From: Ictalurus punctatus | Taxonomy: Eukaryota; Chordata; Actinopteri; Siluriformes; Ictaluridae | NCBI RefSeq assembly: GCF_001660625.3 | Contig: NC_030443.2 | Coordinates: forward strand, 6,033,255 to 6,097,254 | Length of the DNA: 64,000 nucleotides | Direction: 5' to 3' | Shown here: one piece after another, positions 13,033 to 24,520 of the stretch | Numbering within the stretch: position 1 is the first letter of the stretch | How the letters are laid out: each line of letters begins with the position of its first letter | Program-made: the position numbers and the translations under genes | The notes under the pieces: model-generated | What the model was told of the DNA's origin: nothing | Seen by the model: only the letters and a program-made list of their open reading frames with translations | The model's database searches: none

Positions 13033-13957
13033 ACAGAATTTTCTATATTTCCGCATAAATATGACCGAAGACATCATCAGATTTTCACAGAAGTCCTAAA
13101 AGTAGATAAAGAGAACAAATGAGACAAAAATATTATACTTGTTCATTTACTTATTGAGGAAAATGATCCAATATTAATATCTCTGAATGGCAAAAGTATG
13201 TGAACCTCTAGGATTAGCAGTTAATTTGAAGGTGAATTTAAAGTCAGATGTTTTTAATCAATGGGATGACTAAGCAGGTGATGAGGTGTGAGTGAGCATC
13301 CTGTTTTATTTAAAGAACAGGGATCTGATCTTCACAACACATGTTTGTGGAATTATTGCATGGCACAAAAGAAAGGAGATTTCTGAGGATCACAGAAAAA
13401 GAGTTGTTGATGCTCATGAGGCTGGAAAAGGTTACAAAACCATCTCTAAAGAGGATGGACTCCACCAATCCAGTGTCAAACAGATTATGTAAAATGGAGG
13501 AAATTCAAGCCCATTGTTAACATCCTCAGGAGTGATCAACCAATGAAGATCACTCCAAGAGCAAGATGTGTAATAGTCCATGAGGTCACAAAGGAATCTA
13601 GGGTAACGTCTAAGCAACTAAAGACCTGTTTCACATTGGCTAATGTTAATGTTCATGACTCCACCATCATGAGAACACTGAACAACTATGGTGTGCATGG
13701 CAGGGTTGCAAGGAGAAAGCCACTGCTCTCCAAAAAGAACATAGCTGCCCGTCTGCAGTTTACTAAAGATCACAAGGACAAGCCTATTGGAAAAATGTTT
13801 TGTGGAAGGGAAAATAGAATGTTTTGGTTTAAAAGAGAATTGTTATATTTGGAGAAACAATTACTGCATTCTAGCATAAGAACCTTATCCCATCTGTGAA
13901 ACATGGTGGAGGTAGTATCATCGTTCTTGCCTGTTTTTCTGCATCTGAGAATGTGTG
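13033..13957 (+). mobile_element. Tc1/mariner family B, 5' part only
   Basis: Sequence from ACAGAATTTTCTATATTTCC to about 13957 aligns by eye with the complete copy at 28770-30120. The outermost 5' terminal repeat is gone and the 3' end is lost soon after the GGxxVLACFSA-like region, so the second catalytic Asp and the Glu are missing. It lies 26 bases right of the SINE duplication. Confidence 0.85.
13340..13957 (+). pseudogene. Tc1-like transposase N-terminal half, broken
   Basis: The first frame shows the HTH region: DHRKRVVDAHEAGKGYKTIS and the following QSSVKQIM. After a stop, the second frame (13543-13899) continues with KITPRARCVIVHEVTKESRV (GRPRK/SPR-like linker and second HTH) and NNYGVHGRVARRKPLLSKKN, the block before the catalytic core in Tc1 transposases. 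The region that should hold W-S-D-E is damaged, and the catalytic domain is cut off. Frameshifts and the lost 3' end make it inactive. Confidence 0.85.
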
Positions 13958-15049
13958 GGGGGGGAGCTAAAGCTAACTAACAGCTTTATTCTTAATCTCC
14001 ACATGCTAGCTAGCATGATAAGTCTGATATCTGTCAATCTGACAAATGTCTGAATGCTAATAGCTTGCTTTATCCGCCTTTATAAATACAATGTGTACAT
14101 TCTCATTCTTTCTCAATTGAAATTTGTTAGCAATTTAGACCAGATGATGCTAAAAAGTTACTTTCTATACTTTATTGCAAATATATGACTATAGAGAAAT
14201 GTTGTGATTTTAAAATGTAGTGAAGAGAAAGTAGAGATGTTTCTTTTGAAGTGTATGAAGTAAAAGTCAGAAGTATCAGGTAAAAAAAAAACACTCAAGT
14301 ACTTAAAACCACAGTTTTTAATAATACAGTAACAAAGTAAGTACCTCTGCAAAAGAAATGCTGGGAATTTCTTTCTAGTGAATCACAGCCACAATCCAGT
14401 CAATACAGGGTGCTATTAAAATGGTCAATAAGTATTCAACAGGTTCTTATAAGAAGTTCCTGCATTGCTCTTAAAAGATATGCAGTAATAAAGGTTTGCT
14501 TCACAATGCTTGTAAACAAAAAAAAGTTGCAGCAGCGTTGTAAGAACATCTGCAAACGTTATAGATGAAAATAGACTGCTTGTGGTTTGAATTAAAAAAA
14601 CGATCATAGATTTGTAACATTCGGAATACCTTTTGTAAGGGATAAAATATGACAGAACATGCCATTATAGAGAAATAATCAAATTATGATAATTACCTTG
14701 AAAATAAAAAAGGATGAATAGTCTAGAGAACAGTGAGAGCTACCAGACGCATGTTATTTACATTGGCAAGGGCTGATAGGCTTTTAGGATCAAGTAACAA
14801 AGAAAGCAGTATAGTACAAATAAATGAAATCAAGTAATTATGGCTAAAGACACTGGAAAGTCCTCATGCTTGATTTCTACAGTTTTTAAATGTTTTAAAG
14901 CTTGAAATGTACTCCTGACACTGCAGAATACTTGCTCAAAATCATATTAGTAGAAAGCAAAAACTTTTTACAGTCTGTCTGAAAAGTCAGAAACCAATGA
15001 GAATAAAGCTACATATACTTGAATTTGTATTTATTATATACAACATATG
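13958..15049. other. Unassigned DNA
   Basis: AT-rich sequence with no supportable gene or repeat. Short minus-strand frames at 14158-14352 and 14425-14607 are Phe/Ile/Thr-rich composition frames. Confidence 0.4.
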
Positions 15050-15057
15050 CTTCACAG

Positions 15058-15498
15058 CAGTGGTCACCGACCCTGTTCCTGGAGATCCCCAGCTGACATC
15101 CCCTAAATAACCTCTATAAGCGTCCCCCAAATGTCCATGTGTAGGGTCCCCATTCACAGGATGTCCAACGGCCATTCAGGACGCTTAGGGGACTTTTGCT
15201 GAAATGAACACATTCAGTAGTGTTATGATTTGATATCCTCTGACGTCCTCGGAACGTCCGCCAGCGACTGTTATAAACTGGACCTTTCCGGAAAAAAGTA
15301 GACATTCGGAACGTCCAAGGGACATCCTCTGTTTGCTGGGTGTACCTTCCTGAAGACTTCAATCATAATCATGTCCACCTGACCATCTAATCATTGCTTT
15401 AAGACAGTCTTGATCAACTGAAACAGGTGCGTTTGATTTTGGTTGGAGACGAAACCTGCAGGAAGGTCGATCTCAAGGGAGAGGGTTGGTGACCGCTG
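15058..15498. mobile_element. hAT-type MITE carrying a nested repeat
   Basis: The left end CAGTGGTCACCGACCCTGTT and the right end AGGGTTGGTGACCGCTG are inverted copies of each other (CAGYGGTCACCRACCCT). A CAG-start TIR is typical of hAT elements. The flanking octamers CTTCACAG and CCCTACAT agree at only 4 of 8 positions, so the duplication is decayed or absent. The middle (about 15090-15348) is a second block that begins CCCAGCTGACATCC and ends TTTGCTGGG and is full of ACGTCC/GGACGT words, suggesting another element inserted inside. Confidence 0.7.
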
Positions 15499-15603
15499 CC
15501 CTACATCTTCACCCTGACACTCTACGTGATTTCTCAGCCGTTGTATCATGGTTTTTGTGGATTTTGCTCAATATATTCGCATTACCATATTTGCTCGACA
15601 TGC

Positions 15604-16011
15604 AGCCGGGTCCATAAGTACGAAAAGTATTTTCATACTTTTGCCTCTGTACACCACCACAATGGATTCAAAATTAAGGAATCAACATGTGATTGGAGTG
15701 TAGACTTTCAGCTTTAGTTCAAGGGGTCTAAGAAAAATATTGCATTAACTGTTCAGGATTTACATCCATTTTTTATAGAGTCTCTCCATTGTCACAGGCT
15801 CAAAGGTAATTGGACAAACTAACATATATCAGTGTTAGTCTGGAACCCACAGATGTCACCAAATGTTGAGTTTCAACCCTTGAGATGCTTTGCCAGGCTT
15901 TTACTGCAGCCGCCTATGATTGCTTCTTTTCAAATCCATTGTGGTGGTGGTGTACCGAGGCAAAATTACGGAAATTGTGTCACTTTCCAAATACTTATGG
16001 ACCCAACTGTA
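15604..16011. mobile_element. Internally deleted Tc1 derivative of family A (MITE-like)
   Basis: Both ends carry the family A terminal repeat: CCGGGTCCATAAGTACGAAAA on the left and CCAAATACTTATGGACCCA on the right. Both share the subterminal ACACCACCACAATGGATT in inverted orientation (near 15651 and, as AAATCCATTGTGGTGGTGGT, near 15932). A little of the transposase 3' region remains (GAACCCACAGATGTCACC around 15843). Almost all coding sequence is deleted. It lies 341 bases from the coding copy at 16353. Confidence 0.85.
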
Positions 16012-16352
16012 TTCCCATTGCTTCCTGACTTTTCAGACACCCTATAGGCTATATGTTTATGTAAATGAATGAAAAATAAAATATTATCATACGGAAAACA
16101 CTTTTATAAGGTATAAAGTCAGCACAGATTTTTATGTAATGTATCTGCACTGCTCTAACATGGTATCTTTTAGTAATATGTGAGGACATCTCTGCCCATA
16201 ACCACTTAATAAGCAGGGCCTTCTCAGCTAAATTAGCTTACAATATCTTAAACAATGAATCTGAATAATTGTATTGAGTTAGTCAAATAAAACTGGCATT
16301 CCGTAAAAAAAAAACAGACCCAGATTTAATAGTCATAAATCAATTAGATTTA

Positions 16353-17692
16353 CAGTCAAGACCATAAGTAGTTGGACAGCGACACATTTATTTTTATAAT
16401 TTTGCCTCTATGATTGAATTGTAGACTTTCAGCTTTAATTCAGGCAGCTTAACAAAATATTGCTCCAAAGTAATTGGGCAATTGACTGACAACAGTTGTG
16501 GCCTGTTTCCTCATTATTTCATGACAAATTAAGGATATAAAAGGTCTGGAGTTGATTCCAAGCACTGAATTTGCCTTCATGGGAACTCTCAATATGCGGT
16601 CCAAAGAGGTGTCGATGTGTGTAGGAGGTAAAGGAGGCAATCATTAGGCTGAAAAAACCAAACAGACCTTTCAGAGAGATAGCAGAAATCTTAAGAATGG
16701 CCAAATCAACAATTTGGCATATTCTTAAAAAGAAGGAATGTACTGGTGAGCTCAGCAACACCAAAAGGCCTGGAAGACCACGGAAATCAACTAAAATGGA
16801 TGATTGCAGAATTCTTTCCTTATTGAAGAAAAACCCCTTCACAACATCTAGTCAGGTCAAGAACAAGGTGGGCGTCTCATTATCAAAGTCTACAATTAAG
16901 AGACGCCTTCATGAATGTAAACACAGACGTTTTACCTCAATATGCAAACTGCTGGTGACACACAAAAACAGAAAGGCCAGATTAGACTTTGCTAAGAACT
17001 TCTTAAAAAAGAAAGGAAAAAAAAAGCCTGACCAGTTCTACACCAGATGCAAGATTAACTAGTACCAGAATGATGTGAAAAGGAAAGCAAAGCATACCAC
17101 ATCCTCTGTCAAACATGGTGGAGGAAATGTTATGGCATGGGCATGTACTGTATGGCTGCCAATGGAACTGGGCCACTGGTGTTTATTGATGATGTGACTG
17201 GTCGTAGAAGTAGCAGGATGAATTCTGAAGCATACAGAGATATACTTTCTGCTCAGATTCGGTCAAATGCTGCAAAAATGATAGGATGGCATTTCACAAT
17301 ACAGATGGATAATGACCCAAAACATACAGCAAAAGCAACCCAGGGGCTTCTTAAGGCAAAGAAATGAAATGTTCTAACATGTCCAATGACCTAAACCAAG
17401 TAATGCTTTTCACTTACTGAAGACAAAACTGAAGGCAGAAAGATGCACAAACAAGCAGCAACTGAAGGCAGCTCAGTAAAGGCCTGGCAAAGCATCTCCT
17501 GGGAGGAAACTCAACACTTGGTGATGTCCATGGGTTCCAGATTTCAGGCAGTTATTAACTGCAAAGGATTTGCATCGAGGTATTAAAAATAATCCTAATA
17601 TGTATGATTATGTTAGTTTGTCCAATTATGTTTGAGCCTGTGAAAATGGAGGGTGGAAAACTGTTTGTAATTCCTAAACAGTTCATGCAATG
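16353..17692 (+). mobile_element. Tc1/mariner family A, near full length
   Basis: The element starts CAGTCAAGACCATAAGTAGT directly after a TA dinucleotide, the target for Tc1/mariner insertion. The transposase reads on the + strand. The 3' side keeps GTTTGTCCAATTATG and the inverted subterminal TTCCTAAACAGTTCATGCAAT but then stops, so the outer 3' TIR is lost. Remaining length is about 1.34 kb. Confidence 0.88.
16697..17400 (+). pseudogene. Tc1-like transposase, family A, inactivated
   Basis: The first frame (16697-17062) has a complete DNA-binding region: AKSTIWHILKKKECTGELSN, then KRPGRPRKST (GRPR AT-hook-like motif between the two HTH units) and VSLSKSTIKRRLHE. It stops at CKIN. The continuation YQNDVKRKAKHTTSSVKHGG follows in frame after the stop, then a frameshift leads into 17137-17367, which has NGTGPLVFIDDV, SSRMNSEAYRDILSAQ and QMDNDPKHTAKAT with the second catalytic Asp. 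The third catalytic block normally read as PDLNPIEH is degraded to NDLNQVM, so the Glu is gone. Confidence 0.9.
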
Positions 17693-17932
17693 AACTGTGC
17701 ACTTAACCTAACCTTTTTTGCTAGCTATATTAGCCTTGTAGTTCCAGTGCAAAACTAAAGATGCAACACATCGGACATCAAACTCGTCCTGGTTTATGAG
17801 CCACATTTGGTACATTTTATTTCTGTAGATTTTTCTTCACATCTTCGCTATCCACACAGGCAATTTTTGTGAATGGGTCACTGTTTTTTGTTTGTTTTTT
17901 TTTGGCAAGTGTACACCACTGTTATAAGTCAT

Positions 17933-17974
<42 letters not shown>

Positions 17975-17975
17975 G
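17933..17975. repeat. (AAT)n microsatellite
   Basis: About 14 uninterrupted AAT units, ending directly at the GGCACTCCAAAGCACTTTAC repeat that follows. Confidence 0.95.
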
Positions 17976-18215
17976 GCACTCCAAAGCACTTTACATTGTA
18001 TGGTGGGGAATCTCCTCAACCACCATGTGTGTAGCATCCTCCTAGATGATGCGACTGCAGCCATAGTGCGCCCACCACACACCAGCTATTGGTGGAGAGG
18101 AGAGATGCAGCCAATTCAGGAATGGAGATTATTAGGGGGTCATGTTAGATAAGGGCCAATGGGGGAATTTCACCAGGACACCAGGGTTTTACCTATACTC
18201 TTTTATGAGAAGTGT
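17976..18215 (+). repeat. Dispersed fish repeat (unclassified)
   Basis: GCACTCCAAAGCACTTTACA, ATCTCCTCAACCACCATGTG, GCGCCCACCACACACCAGCT and CCAGGACACCAGGG are words I know from a widespread fish dispersed repeat. No terminal repeats or coding potential are visible. Assignment rests on memory only. Confidence 0.45.
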
Positions 18216-18271
18216 CAATATTGGCAATATCTCACCAAAAACAACAACAGTACTAAATTAAAGTATATTAT

Positions 18272-18385
18272 AGGCATTTTGGCAGACACCCTTATCCTTG
18301 CTGTTCCTCTTATGGTGCTGGGATTTGAATTCACAACCTTACAATCAGAAGGCCAACATCTTAACCACTGAGCTACCATTACTAG
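18272..18385 (-). mobile_element. tRNA-derived SINE fragment (second family)
   Basis: On the minus strand the block reads AATGGTAGCTCAGTGGTTAA (tRNA box A-like head), then a GATTGTAAGG and TTCAAATCCCA box B-like part, then a tail AAGGGTGTCTGCCAAAATG. Related pieces are at 37213-37355 (-) and 55388-55545 (+). The middle section is shortened. Confidence 0.7.
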
Positions 18386-18389
18386 GACT

Positions 18390-19254
18390 AAAAGGACAGG
18401 AACAGTTGTCATTAAAACAATGGTGCCATAAACATAATGTTTTCATGTAGACAACATAATAGTATGAAGCTTATAGGGAATGTAGCTCACTGCCAGTGTA
18501 GGTGGGCCTGCAGAATCAACCAAAACATAGTTTTACTTATATTATTTGCCTCCGAGTCTATTCAACAAGCTGTTGAAAGATAAGCAACAGGAAGCATCAA
18601 AATCAACCATGTACTTTCCTGATCAATTTCAAATGAAAATTTTCCAGTAGTTAGACTCAAGGCACCTGATTTAGAGACTATTTCTAGACCAGATCTGTTC
18701 ATCTTTATGTATTAGTCATAACAAGCAGATTATCCCATTGCTAGTGGTCTGACATATCTATTATAGCTAATTGGAATTGAGAGCAGAATCTCCATGAGAG
18801 TCTCCATTCTTCAGAGCTGCACTCCATTATGTTCTAATCAGATTCTACCCAATTATCAGTATGTATCCGCTGCAAGCCTCTCCTCTTTCCGCTAAATTGG
18901 AGTGTGGTGTTTTGTATAGACTACTCCTGCTAAGAATGGCAACAGGAGAAGGAACAGGTTTATGGATCAAACTTGGGAGATGAGGGGTGGTATCAGAACT
19001 CACTGAACGTCCAGTACATATACTATATAGCACGGGGAATGTTTATTCAACAGACAATTACAGCCCTTGGAGCCTAGCTTGATATGCAATGTGTCATGCC
19101 ATCTAGTCATCCCTAAAATGAAACAAATTTTGGAGTAACTGTATCTAACAGTAACTGTATCTGACATTCACCATTCAATTTGCAAAGAATACCTATACAC
19201 TTGCAAAGTCATGCAAATTTTCCAATCAGACACCAGTCTCTAGAGTTTACAGTG
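18390..19254. other. Unassigned DNA
   Basis: No gene, repeat boundary or RNA gene can be supported. Open frames are short and lack domains. Confidence 0.4.
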
Positions 19255-19770
19255 GAAAAGCCTTGTTGATGACAAAGGTCAGAGATGATTGGCCAGACTG
19301 GTTCCAGCTAACAGGAAGGCTACGGTAAATCATTTACAACTGTGGTGAGCAGGAAAAGCATGTCAGAATGCACAACATCTTGAACCTTGAAGTATATGCG
19401 TTCCACTCTTGTCACCCAAGAGCAGATATCTGAGACTACAGTTGGTACAGGCTCACTAAAACTGGACAGATTGGAAAAATGTCGCCTAATCTGATGGATC
19501 TTGATTTCTGCTGTGACCTGCAGATGCTTGGGTCTGAATTTGTCCTCAACACCATGAATCTATGGACCGAATATGTCTCATGACAACAGTACAGGCTGGG
19601 GACTGGTTCCAGCTGACAGGAAGGTTAGGTTCATTAAAAATCACCACTCTTTATAACTGTGGTGAGCAGAATAGCATCAGAATGCACAACACATTGAACT
19701 TTGATGTGGATGGGTTCCATGGTGGTGTAATGGCGTGGGGAATGTTTTCTTGGCATATATTGTACTGAGC
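19255..19770 (+). mobile_element. Rearranged Tc1/mariner remnant, family D
   Basis: A partial and scrambled transposase copy. GACTGGTTCCAGCTRACAGG with the TTTAYAACTGTGGTGAGCAG block occurs twice, near 19288-19370 and near 19598-19690. Between them lies the block GGTACAGGCTCACTAAAACT with ATGTCGCC, which corresponds to the region around the first catalytic Asp. The end GGTGTAATGGCGTGGGGAAT, then TTTTCTTGGCATAT translates as GVMAWGMFSWH, a signature of one Tc1-like family. The order differs from an intact element, so deletion and duplication have occurred. Confidence 0.7.
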
Positions 19771-20029
19771 CCAGTAGGAAGGGAGATTTAAAGTATGAAT
19801 ATGCAGCTGACAAATGTGCTGTATTTATGTAAGGATGTTGCAAAAACTGCTGCAAAAATGTTCCTGTGTAAATTGCATGCAACATATAGCATTCATGGTG
19901 AAGGAGCTTCAGGGAGAAGTTCTCATGGAAAAAAATTAAACAACACTTAAATGGAAAAAGCTACAGAGCCATAGCAAACATCTCTGTCACTACAGCGTCA
20001 ACTAATCATCTTTAGACAGGTGCGCTATT

Positions 20030-20488
20030 CAAGATTTCAAAAGGTGCTCTCAGACTCATGATAGTGGAAGTAAGACAGAAGCCAGCAGTCACCTGGAAAG
20101 AGTTGCAGGACGACCTGAAAGCAGCAGGAAAATAAGCAATGAACTGCACCTCAATTATTTCCCTTCCTACACCTCATGCAAAACTGCTAAAAAAATAAAT
20201 AAAAAAAAAGATAAAAAAAAGAAAAAAAAGAAGTACAGAGATTCTTATCTAAAAGCATTTAGACAAATTAGAAGAATAATTCAGCTTGTCCTGGAGAATA
20301 AAAGGTTACATGTATGAGCCCAAAAACGCCATACCTGCAGCAAAGCGTGGTGGTGGGAGTATCGTGATACGGGGCTGCTTCTCTGCAAACGGTAATGAAG
20401 AGAAACATTAATGGACGATTCTAAAATGCACAGGAAGTATATTAAATAACAAAAACATAAGTGTCTGAAAATTTATTTCCCCTCACTG
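20030..20488 (+). mobile_element. Degenerate Tc1/mariner copy, family G
   Basis: AAGAGTTGCAGGACGACCTG and AGCAGCAGG are followed by GCAATGAACTGCACCTCAA, matching the second HTH part of a Tc1 transposase. Further on AAAAACGCCATACCTGCAGC and AAAGCGTGGTGGTGGGAGTA translate as KNAIPAAKRGGGS, the block before the second catalytic Asp. The sequence between is replaced by A-rich filler (20185-20235). The last bases TGTCTGAAAATTTATTTCCC, then CTCACTGTA look like a terminal repeat ending in TA. Confidence 0.7.
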
Positions 20489-21004
20489 TACATGGGAAAA
20501 TGGATCTACTACCATATAATTGCAAAGGCAGCCATATTGTAATTTATGATCAAGTCAGTTCCAGACGTCTCAGAAGGCCTACTGTTAGAATTTGGGTAGG
20601 AAATTAAACTTCCTTCTTCATGCTGCTGTCATTTTGGTTCTTAAGTCTAAACAGCATTGTTTTAATCCGTTCCCGAAGGACTTGTACTAATACCTTTGTC
20701 TATCCACTGAGCAATGTCGCTGTTGTTTGTCCCTGTGTTTTGGCAATTAGTTGTACTGGCAGCATTTAATGGCAGTTCCTGCTTCTGTTCCCAGAGTACA
20801 GAAGATGCTGAGACCTGCCTCATTAGCCCCTCATTTGACCACCTCCAATACATATACACATATCCCCACCCCCTCAACTTGCATAATGCAATCACCACCT
20901 CTTCTCAGTACTGTGTCTGTAATTAGGCTTTCTTTAATTACTCTCTTCTCAACTTGCAGACAACCACATCCACACATCCAGCCCACTATCTCACTCACTC
21001 ACTC

Positions 21005-21007
<3 letters not shown>

Positions 21008-21059
<52 letters not shown>
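21008..21059. repeat. (CT)n(CA)n microsatellite
   Basis: About 17 CT units followed by about 9 CA units. The open frames through it encode Ser-Leu and His-Thr runs. Confidence 0.95.
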
Positions 21060-21283
21060 GATTTATATATCCTTTCAATGTAACATGTACCATTTGTGTA
21101 TTCGATTCTCTTCCTGTTCATGTATGGAAAAAAGTACAACTTGCATTGGATGCTAACTTCCACACTAGCTTTTTATATTAGTGAGCCATAATTATTTAAA
21201 TCAACACTGCTGACCCTGGAATCAGTGTCACTGCTTGAATCTAGTCTGGGGTAGAAATAAATTAGCCCTAGAATCGCTTCTTA

Positions 21284-22330
21284 CAGTGGGGGAAAAGTAT
21301 TGGACGCATCAAGGAGGCTATTCACATGAAAGTTTCACCAGACGTCAGTGTTAACTCAAGAAATCTGCAAATGTAAAAGAATTCACAACATATAAGTCTA
21401 TCTAAGTTATGTGTAATAAAGTGTAATGACATGGGAAAAAAGTATTGAACACGCTAAGAAAAAGCAGTTTTCCAAGGCAAGGTAAGGCAAGGAACCAGCT
21501 GAAATCTGTAAGTAATTATACATCTGTGCAAATTAATATCAGTTGGGTTAGTAAATTGATGGTCTATAAAAAGGCTTTTTGTTAAAAAAGGACTCACACA
21601 AGAAACATCTCATGATGGGTAAAAGCACAGAGCTCTCCCAAGACCTTCACAACCTTATTTTTGTGAAACATATTGATGGAATCGGATACAGACGTATTTC
21701 AAAACTTCTGAATCTTCCAGTAAGCACCACTGGGGTCATTATCTGCAAGTGGAAGCAACATCACTCCGTCATCAACCGGCCACGCACAGGAGATCCTCGC
21801 AAGATTTCTGACCAGGGAGTCAGAAGAATAATCAGAAGAGTAGCCCAAGAGCCAAGGACCACTTAGAAAGAGCTCCGGAGCTCCAACACTTGGAGGCAGC
21901 AGGTGCCATCATCACAGAGAAAATAATAGGCAATGCACTCCACTGCTCACGCTCACCTCGCAAGACTCCATAACTAAAGAAAAGGTATGTGGAAGCTCGT
22001 TTAAAGTTTGCTACAACTCATTTGGGCAAGCCTATGAGATACTGGGAGAGTGTAGTCTGGTCAGGTGAGAGCAAACTTGAACTTTTTAGCTGTCATACTA
22101 CACACCATGTTTGGAGAAAAATGGCACTGCACATCACCCTAAAAACACTACACCAACAATGAAGTTTGGAGGTGGAAGCATCATGGTGTGGGGCTGTTTT
22201 TTATCGCATGGTACTGGAAGACTTCAAATAATTGAAGGAACGATGAATGGAGCCGGAAGATTCTTGAGAACAATCTGCTGCCATCCACCATGATGATGAA
22301 GATGAGATGTGGGTGGACCTTCCAGCTATG
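21284..22330 (+). mobile_element. Tc1/mariner family C, 3'-truncated
   Basis: Starts CAGTGGGGGAAAAGTATTGG after TA and includes a second subterminal GGGAAAAAAGTATTGAACAC near 21432, typical of the direct-repeat pair inside one end of long-TIR Tc1 elements. The transposase follows on the same strand. Similarity fades after about 22330 and no right TIR is seen. Confidence 0.85.
21615..22293 (+). pseudogene. Tc1-like transposase, family C, broken
   Basis: From MGKSTELSQDLHN the frame gives the first HTH (VKHIDGIGYRRISKLLNLPV) and the linker RPRTGDPRKISDQGVRRIIR (GRPRK-like motif shifted to GDPRK), ending at a stop after PRTT. The central part is open only in other frames. At 22111-22293 HHPKNTTPTMKFGGGSIMVW and GTGRLQIIEGTMNG give the core between the first and second catalytic residues, ending at a stop. 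The QQDNDPKH and PDLNPIE blocks are not found. Confidence 0.85.
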
Positions 22331-23081
22331 TAGCTTGTTCACTTGCCCCCAGACAGTTGATCATACAATTAGTGATTATATATTTAAAATTTGTCAATAA
22401 GTAAACTGTACCACTTTCACACCATTTTATTCCATCACGAACATTTCACTCAAATATATATTATGAGGATTTTTTTTGGTTGTTGTTTTTAAATGTGTCC
22501 TGTTTTATTTCTAGCTAATGCAAGATGTTCAGTTTACCACAACAGGAAGGGAACACACATGTATAGGTTTGCAAGGGTTTCTAAAGTGTGTATTCATAGA
22601 ATTATGATTTTCTGGATAAGGATAAATGTGTAGCCGTGCGTGCTTATGTACCATTTTCCATAGCCCCGTGGCATTTTTTTTTTTCACATTAAGCATTTTA
22701 TCGTTCAATATAGAAAAAAAAAAAATTATATGGTCTATAAAACAAATTTGGGTGAGCAAAAAACATTTACATTAAATACACTCTTGGGGGGGAAAAAAGG
22801 TTAAATCTAGATCCTTTAAGAGTTTCTTTGTCAGAACACTACTGAGGGTTTCCCCATCACAGAGAGTTCCATGTAGAACTCCTGTTATGAAGATAAACCA
22901 GGGTTCCTGATATTTTTAATACAAATTCATACAAAGCATTATAATAGAAAAATAGTAACGATATTGATATAGTTCACAAACTGTAATGTAATGTAAAAGG
23001 TTTTGCCATTTAGGATAAAAAGTTCACTCAATTTTACTCTACTTAAAGACACAAAGGAGAAAATAATTTAGGTTGAAAGAA
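22331..23081. other. Unassigned DNA
   Basis: AT-rich with a poly-T (22676-22684) and poly-A (22714-22726) tract. No coding or repeat structure can be defined. Confidence 0.4.
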
Positions 23082-23429
23082 TTAATCTGAGGGGGGCACG
23101 GTGGCTTAGTGGATCGCATGTTTGCCTCACACAAACATATTGATGGTTTGATCCCTGCCTCTGCCCTGTGTGCGCAAAGCTTGCATGTTCTCCCTGTGCT
23201 CTGTGGGTTTCCTCTGGGTACTCCAGTTTCCTTCCCCAGTCCAAAGACATGCATTGTAGGCTGATTGGCATGGATAGATTGTCCATAGTGTGTGAGTGTG
23301 TGTGCAATGGGTTGGCACCCTGTCCCAGCCCCTGGCTTGTGCTGTGAGTCCCTTTGGATAGGCTCCAGGCTCCCCACGACCCTGTGTAGGTTAACTGTTA
23401 CAGAAGATGGATGGACGGACTTCATCTGA
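23082..23429 (+). mobile_element. V-SINE-type retroposon with short duplication
   Basis: Element 23091-23420: GGCACGGTGGCTTAGTGGAT head, GAGTTTGCATG-like core (here AAGCTTGCATGTTCTCCCTG), CAGTCCAAAGACATGCATTG, and tail ATGGATGGACGGAC. Flanks TTAATCTGA (23082-23090) and TTCATCTGA (23421-23429) make a 9-bp duplication with one mismatch. Minus-strand open frames through it are not genes. Confidence 0.88.
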
Positions 23430-24520
23430 CAACAAACTTTGAGAACCCATGATCTAAAGAATCTTTGCACAATGGAATTTCAGTTTTTGAAACTGGAATT
23501 TTTTGCCATCTGATGAGGTATCGTCATCCTTGGCAAACTGCAGCAATGCAAAAATATTGTAGCACTGGAGAAGAGATATCTCTTTAATCTATTATGTCTT
23601 TGAGAGAGATTAAGAAGCCGTAAAGAAGACCTGCTGGGGAAAAAGATCAGAAAGCGGCTGAGGCACAAAATGATGTAAAATGCCTTGTCTTGCACTTGGC
23701 ATGATTTTAACCTCGTTCAAACGGATTATGGCTTTATTCGTCAGCCCTTTGATTGACTGAACTCTGGCTTCAATCGACTTGAACGAGCTTGTGGAGTGGC
23801 TTCTGGTGCTTTTGTTGCTTCTCACTTTGTTAGTGTTAAATCTGGTGGCAATTAGCTACTTCAGTTGGCATGGGTTGAAATGGAGAGTTCTAACAGTTTC
23901 TGTCATCATCTAGATAAAACAAAGATTACTGGTGAACATGTATGCGTTGATTTATAATACATACATGTTCTGCCTTAACCCTCATAAGTCTATGCCACAT
24001 TTTGCCTGTTTGATATCTAGGTTTAATTAGACCTTAATTGAACTACATATGTGATACTTTATGCTAATTTCACAAGGTGGAAAACTACATCCTACACTTT
24101 GGAGCCATGGGATACCAAAAGCCTTGGGATCATTTTGGTGCACAATACAACAAACAACAATAAACATAACAAGCAGAACAAAACAACGTGAAAATACACC
24201 TGTTTCTACTGTTAAATGACCACAAGGAGCACAGAATATCATTCAGTGAGCATTAACAAGCAGAAAATCAAACAGCGAATAAAAAAAAAAAAAAAAAAAA
24301 TCTTGTTTTGCAGAGTGCTGGTTTACAATCCAAACAAAAAACAAAAAACAAAAAAACATTTTTACTGTGAAGATGTGAAGCTGACTGGATTTACAATCAT
24401 TTTTTTGTTTCCCGTTAAGCCACAGATCTCTTCAAGAGGATTAACATTCAGTAGGCATTGTAGACATTTACCTCAATTCTAAGAGTTGAATTCAAAATGT
24501 TAGTCGATGATTTGGCCAAA
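23430..24520. other. Unassigned DNA with poly-A tracts
   Basis: A 25-base A run lies at about 24276-24300. The 88-codon + frame across it is Lys-rich because of it. Nothing else is supportable. Confidence 0.4.

Noticed and set aside
12670..13077. 135-codon minus-strand frame
   Set aside because: It runs through the SINE at 12649-12995 in antisense. Similar frames at 23039-23470, 37782-38233, 48420-48806, 57745-58369 and 62104-62478 have the same cause.
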